Assembly (NCBI GenBank): GCA_013331575.1 | Contig: DUGD01000077.1 | Coordinates: 3,640 to 10,680 of the forward strand | Origin: Candidatus Woesearchaeota archaeon | GTDB lineage: Archaea; Nanobdellota; Nanobdellia; Woesearchaeales; UBA525 | Length of the DNA stretch: 7,041 nucleotides | Direction: 5' to 3' | Notes under the pieces: model-generated | The model's input: only the letters and a program-made list of their open reading frames with translations | What the model was told of the DNA's origin: nothing | The model's database searches: none | Shown here: positions 4,456 through 7,041 of the stretch, piece after piece | Layout: every line of letters begins with the position of its first letter | Position numbering within the stretch: the stretch's first letter is position 1 | Made by a program: the position numbers and the translations under genes

Positions 4456-7041
4456 GAATTAACAGCACACCCCTCATCGCCATCCTAGCCATCCTCCTGC
4501 TCGGCACGCTAGTTATTCCAACAGCGTACGCCGCAAACGTGCGTGATACGCTCCCCGTCATCGTCGCGCCGGAGAACAGCACGGGCGGGCTTACACCGAA
4601 CACGCTCTACCACTACAATTTCGTCTTCGCAAACAGCACGGATTGTACGCCACTGCTCAACATCAGCGTGAATATCACCACGAATAGCCGTGGCGTCGGC
4701 AATACTACGCTCAATATCAGTGCGCTCGGCGCCACACCGACGCACATCTGCGAATATATCAATGGAACACTGCGCAAGACGCACGCAGTGTTCAGCACGA
4801 TGTTCGACAATAAGACGGCCGACGTGGACATCACGGCATATGGATTCGACAAGACGAGCACGTTAAACACTGTGTTCCTACGCAACACATCGCTCCCCAC
4901 GTGCGCAGGAGGCCAAGTCCTCACCAGCGCAGGCAACGGGGTATTCTCCTGCGTCGCAGATGCCGTTGGAAGCGGAGGGAACACCAGCTGGAACGAAACA
5001 CGGGCGAACACGCTCTACCTGTTACTTAACGATCAAAGATACAATGAAACAACAATCATAAACACAATACAGAACCTAACATACGCACTCATAGCCGCAA
5101 ACATAGGGAACTTCAGCGCAAACAACAATACCATATGGAACGCGATAAACGCAGGAAACAACCTGACGTTGACACAGATAGCGGCAAATATCGGGAACTG
5201 GTCAAGCGCAAGCGCAAACTACTACACCACGACGCAGGTAAACACGTTAGGGAACTGGAGCGCAGACAAAAACAACTACAACACAACAGCACAGCTCAAC
5301 ACACTCTACGCGCCGATAGGAACCGCGGGAGACAACACCAGCTGGAACGAAACAAGAGCAAACACACTATACGCAACACTCGGCCAAATAACATCAATAC
5401 AAAACCTAACACTAGCACAAATAGCAAACAACATAGGAAACTGGACACTTGACAAACCCAACTACGCGACAACAACACAAGTCAACACGAGCTGGAACGA
5501 AAGCAGAACGAACAGCTTATACGCAACACTCAGCCAAATAACATCAATACAAAACCTAACACTAGCACAAATAGCAACAAACATAGGAAACTGGTCAAGC
5601 GCAAGCGCAAACTACTATACAACAACGCAAGTAAACACGCTAGGAAACTGGAGCGCAGAAAAAGCAAACTACGCAACGACAACACAAGTCAACACCATAC
5701 AAAACCTCACACTAGCACAAATATCGACGAACTTAGGAAACTGGAGCGCGGACAAACCATCATACGCCACACTCGCGCAACTCAACGCGGGAGTGGGCGA
5801 TAATGTAACAAGAACATACATAGCAAACGCAGTAGGACAAAACCTAACACTAACACAAATAGCGACGAACATAGGGAACTGGAGCGCGAACAACGCAACA
5901 ATATGGACCGCAATCAACGATCTACGCACCGCAAACAACACACTCAACACGAGCATAACAACCATCAACACACAAATAACAACCATACAAAACCTCAGCC
6001 TCACAGACATAAACACAAACCTAGGCAACTGGAGCGCGGTGCAAAACCTCATTTGCTACACCAACGGAACAGGATGCCCGCCCGGCACAAGCAACAACAG
6101 CTGGAACCAAAGCCACGCCGACACGCTCTACGCGCCGATATCGACGATAAGCTACAACACGAGCTGGAACCAAAGCCACGCCAACACACTCTATGCACCC
6201 ATAGGCGTAACAGGAGACAACACCAGCTGGAACGAAACACGAGCAAACAACCTCTACGCTCCAATCAGTAGTGGAAACGCATCGTGGAACGAAACAAGAG
6301 CGAACACGCTCTATCTCGGCATCGGTGCAACAGCCACAAATAGCAATCAACTAGGCGGACAAGCCAGCGATTACTACTGGAACACCAGCACCGCACTCAT
6401 AACAACCACACAAGCACTCGCTGCACTAGGCAATGCCTCAGCAGTAAACACCACCCTCAATATCCAAACACTAGGATTCAACACAACAACGCAACTCAAC
6501 ACACTCTACGCACCGATAGGAACTACAGGAGACAACACCAGCTGGAACGAAACAAGAGCGAACAACCTCTACACCACCCCAGCATACATAACAGGAGCAG
6601 TAGGACAGAATCTAACATATAATCTCATAACAACAGCAAACGGAAACTGGAGCGCAGAAAAAGCAAGCCTACACAACCTCACACTAGCACAAATAGCGAC
6701 GAATATAGGAAACTGGTCAAACGTAGCAGCAAACTACTACACTGCGACGCAGATCAACACGCTGGGCAACTGGACACTGGACAAGAACAACTATAACACA
6801 ACCGCACAACTCAACACGCTCTACGCGCCGATAGGCGTCACAGGAGACAACACAAGCTGGAACGAAACAAGAGCAAACAACCTATACGCCCCGATCAGCA
6901 GCGGAAACGCATCATGGAACGAAACAAGAGCGAACAGCCTCTACCTGCAGACCAACGACCAAAGATACAACGACACAACAACAATAACAACACTACAAAA
7001 CCTAACACTAACACAAATAGCAAACAACATAGGAAACTGGA
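4452..7041 (+). CDS. Giant secreted Asn/Thr-rich repeat protein (partial), putative surface glycoprotein or fibre
   Basis: The frame is open for 863 codons to the window edge with no stop, so the C-terminus is missing. Residues 1-27 form a Sec signal peptide: a hydrophobic core from Pro7 to Ile22 and a probable cut after Ala25-Tyr-Ala27. Residues 28-175 form a non-repetitive domain with Cys65, Cys100, Cys151 and Cys167, ending in CAGGQVLTSAGNGVFSC. From residue 177 two motifs alternate. NTSWNETRANTLYAPIG-type copies start at 177, 295, 345, 548, 569, 590, 609, 695, 800 and 819. NLTLAQIATNIGNWS-type copies start at 208, 237, 318, 368, 418, 464, 514, 720, 742 and 850. The only other Cys pair is 535/542 (CYTNGTGC), and NSNQLGGQASDYYW (630-643) occurs once. 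I count about 65 N-X-S/T sequons. This suggests a heavily glycosylated surface adhesin, S-layer-associated protein or virus fibre. No membrane anchor is visible yet. A strong ribosome binding site fixes the start. Confidence 0.85.
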   Translation, partial: MRINSTPLIAILAILLLGTLVIPTAYAANVRDTLPVIVAPENSTGGLTPNTLYHYNFVFANSTDCTPLLNISVNITTNSRGVGNTTLNISALGATPTHICEYINGTLRKTHAVFSTMFDNKTADVDITAYGFDKTSTLNTVFLRNTSLPTCAGGQVLTSAGNGVFSCVADAVGSGGNTSWNETRANTLYLLLNDQRYNETTIINTIQNLTYALIAANIGNFSANNNTIWNAINAGNNLTLTQIAANIGNWSSASANYYTTTQVNTLGNWSADKNNYNTTAQLNTLYAPIGTAGDNTSWNETRANTLYATLGQITSIQNLTLAQIANNIGNWTLDKPNYATTTQVNTSWNESRTNSLYATLSQITSIQNLTLAQIATNIGNWSSASANYYTTTQVNTLGNWSAEKANYATTTQVNTIQNLTLAQISTNLGNWSADKPSYATLAQLNAGVGDNVTRTYIANAVGQNLTLTQIATNIGNWSANNATIWTAINDLRTANNTLNTSITTINTQITTIQNLSLTDINTNLGNWSAVQNLICYTNGTGCPPGTSNNSWNQSHADTLYAPISTISYNTSWNQSHANTLYAPIGVTGDNTSWNETRANNLYAPISSGNASWNETRANTLYLGIGATATNSNQLGGQASDYYWNTSTALITTTQALAALGNASAVNTTLNIQTLGFNTTTQLNTLYAPIGTTGDNTSWNETRANNLYTTPAYITGAVGQNLTYNLITTANGNWSAEKASLHNLTLAQIATNIGNWSNVAANYYTATQINTLGNWTLDKNNYNTTAQLNTLYAPIGVTGDNTSWNETRANNLYAPISSGNASWNETRANSLYLQTNDQRYNDTTTITTLQNLTLTQIANNIGNW
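4980..7041 (+). repeat. Interleaved coding repeats of the giant protein
   Basis: The DNA repeats mirror the two protein motifs but are uneven in age. Bases 5371-5444 and 5521-5594 match at 71 of 74 positions with an exact 150-base offset, and the next NLTLAQI unit begins another 150 bases on (5403, 5553, 5703). Two 102-base blocks at 6204-6305 and 6834-6935 encode the same 34 residues but differ at nine bases, all synonymous. Motif order is not a simple tandem: N-x-SW units pair at 19-21 residue spacing in places (569/590/609 and 800/819), while NLT units dominate 318-526. The strand is A-rich and T-poor; bases 5401-5460 hold 30 A and 7 T. The array continues past the right edge. Confidence 0.85.

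Noticed and set aside
5135..6350. Several open frames in other frames and on the minus strand within the repeat array
   Set aside because: They arise from the T-poor repetitive sequence of the giant gene, translate to low-complexity Arg/Gln/His or Val/Cys/Phe-rich strings, and lack credible starts.
4980..7041. CRISPR array or tandem non-coding repeat
   Set aside because: The repeats are uneven in length, lie in one continuous reading frame with synonymous divergence and have no unique spacers.

Overview
The window reads like a piece of an archaeal genome, probably from an uncultivated lineage; a DPANN-type archaeon is my guess, not a demonstration. The support is a TrmB-family transcription regulator, an archaeal-style cytidylate-kinase-like P-loop protein, a tiny DUF5679 zinc-ribbon protein, TATA boxes (one with a convincing BRE) about 27 bases before probable transcription starts, GGTGAT-type ribosome binding sites and several 4-base ATGA gene overlaps. 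No phylogenetic marker is present, so the lineage is not settled.

Layout. Bases 2-106 are the last codons of a membrane protein entering from the left. Converging on it is a minus-strand two-gene operon (2207 to 148): a HemN/HemW-type radical SAM protein overlapping by 4 bases a cytidylate-kinase-like protein. A TrmB-family regulator (2292-3023) diverges from this operon across 84 bases holding promoters for both sides and a 19-base imperfect palindrome, which suggests the regulator controls its neighbour and possibly itself. Next come about 460 bases without a credible gene (3024-3482), carrying an 11-base inverted repeat 120 bases across and a cluster of GC-rich stem-loops. Then follow a 47-residue zinc-ribbon protein (3483-3626, plus strand) and a convergent VOC/glyoxalase-fold protein with a lysine-rich tail (4073-3657, minus strand).

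The most striking part is 4173-7041. A promoter drives a 78-residue winged-helix-like protein, and its stop codon overlaps the start (ATGA, 4452-4455) of a very large open frame that has a strong Shine-Dalgarno sequence and runs off the right edge uninterrupted for 863 codons. It encodes a secreted protein: a signal peptide, a Cys-containing N-terminal domain of about 145 residues, then at least 690 residues built mainly of two interleaved motifs, N-x-S-W-N-E-T-R-A-N-x-L-Y and N-L-T-L-x-Q-I-x-x-N-I-G-N-W-S, each present about ten times. I count roughly 65 N-glycosylation sequons by hand. Some copies differ only at synonymous sites while others are nearly identical at DNA level, so the array appears both old and still being rearranged. 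I read this pair as a regulated surface glycoprotein, adhesin or virus-like fibre locus; that function is inference.
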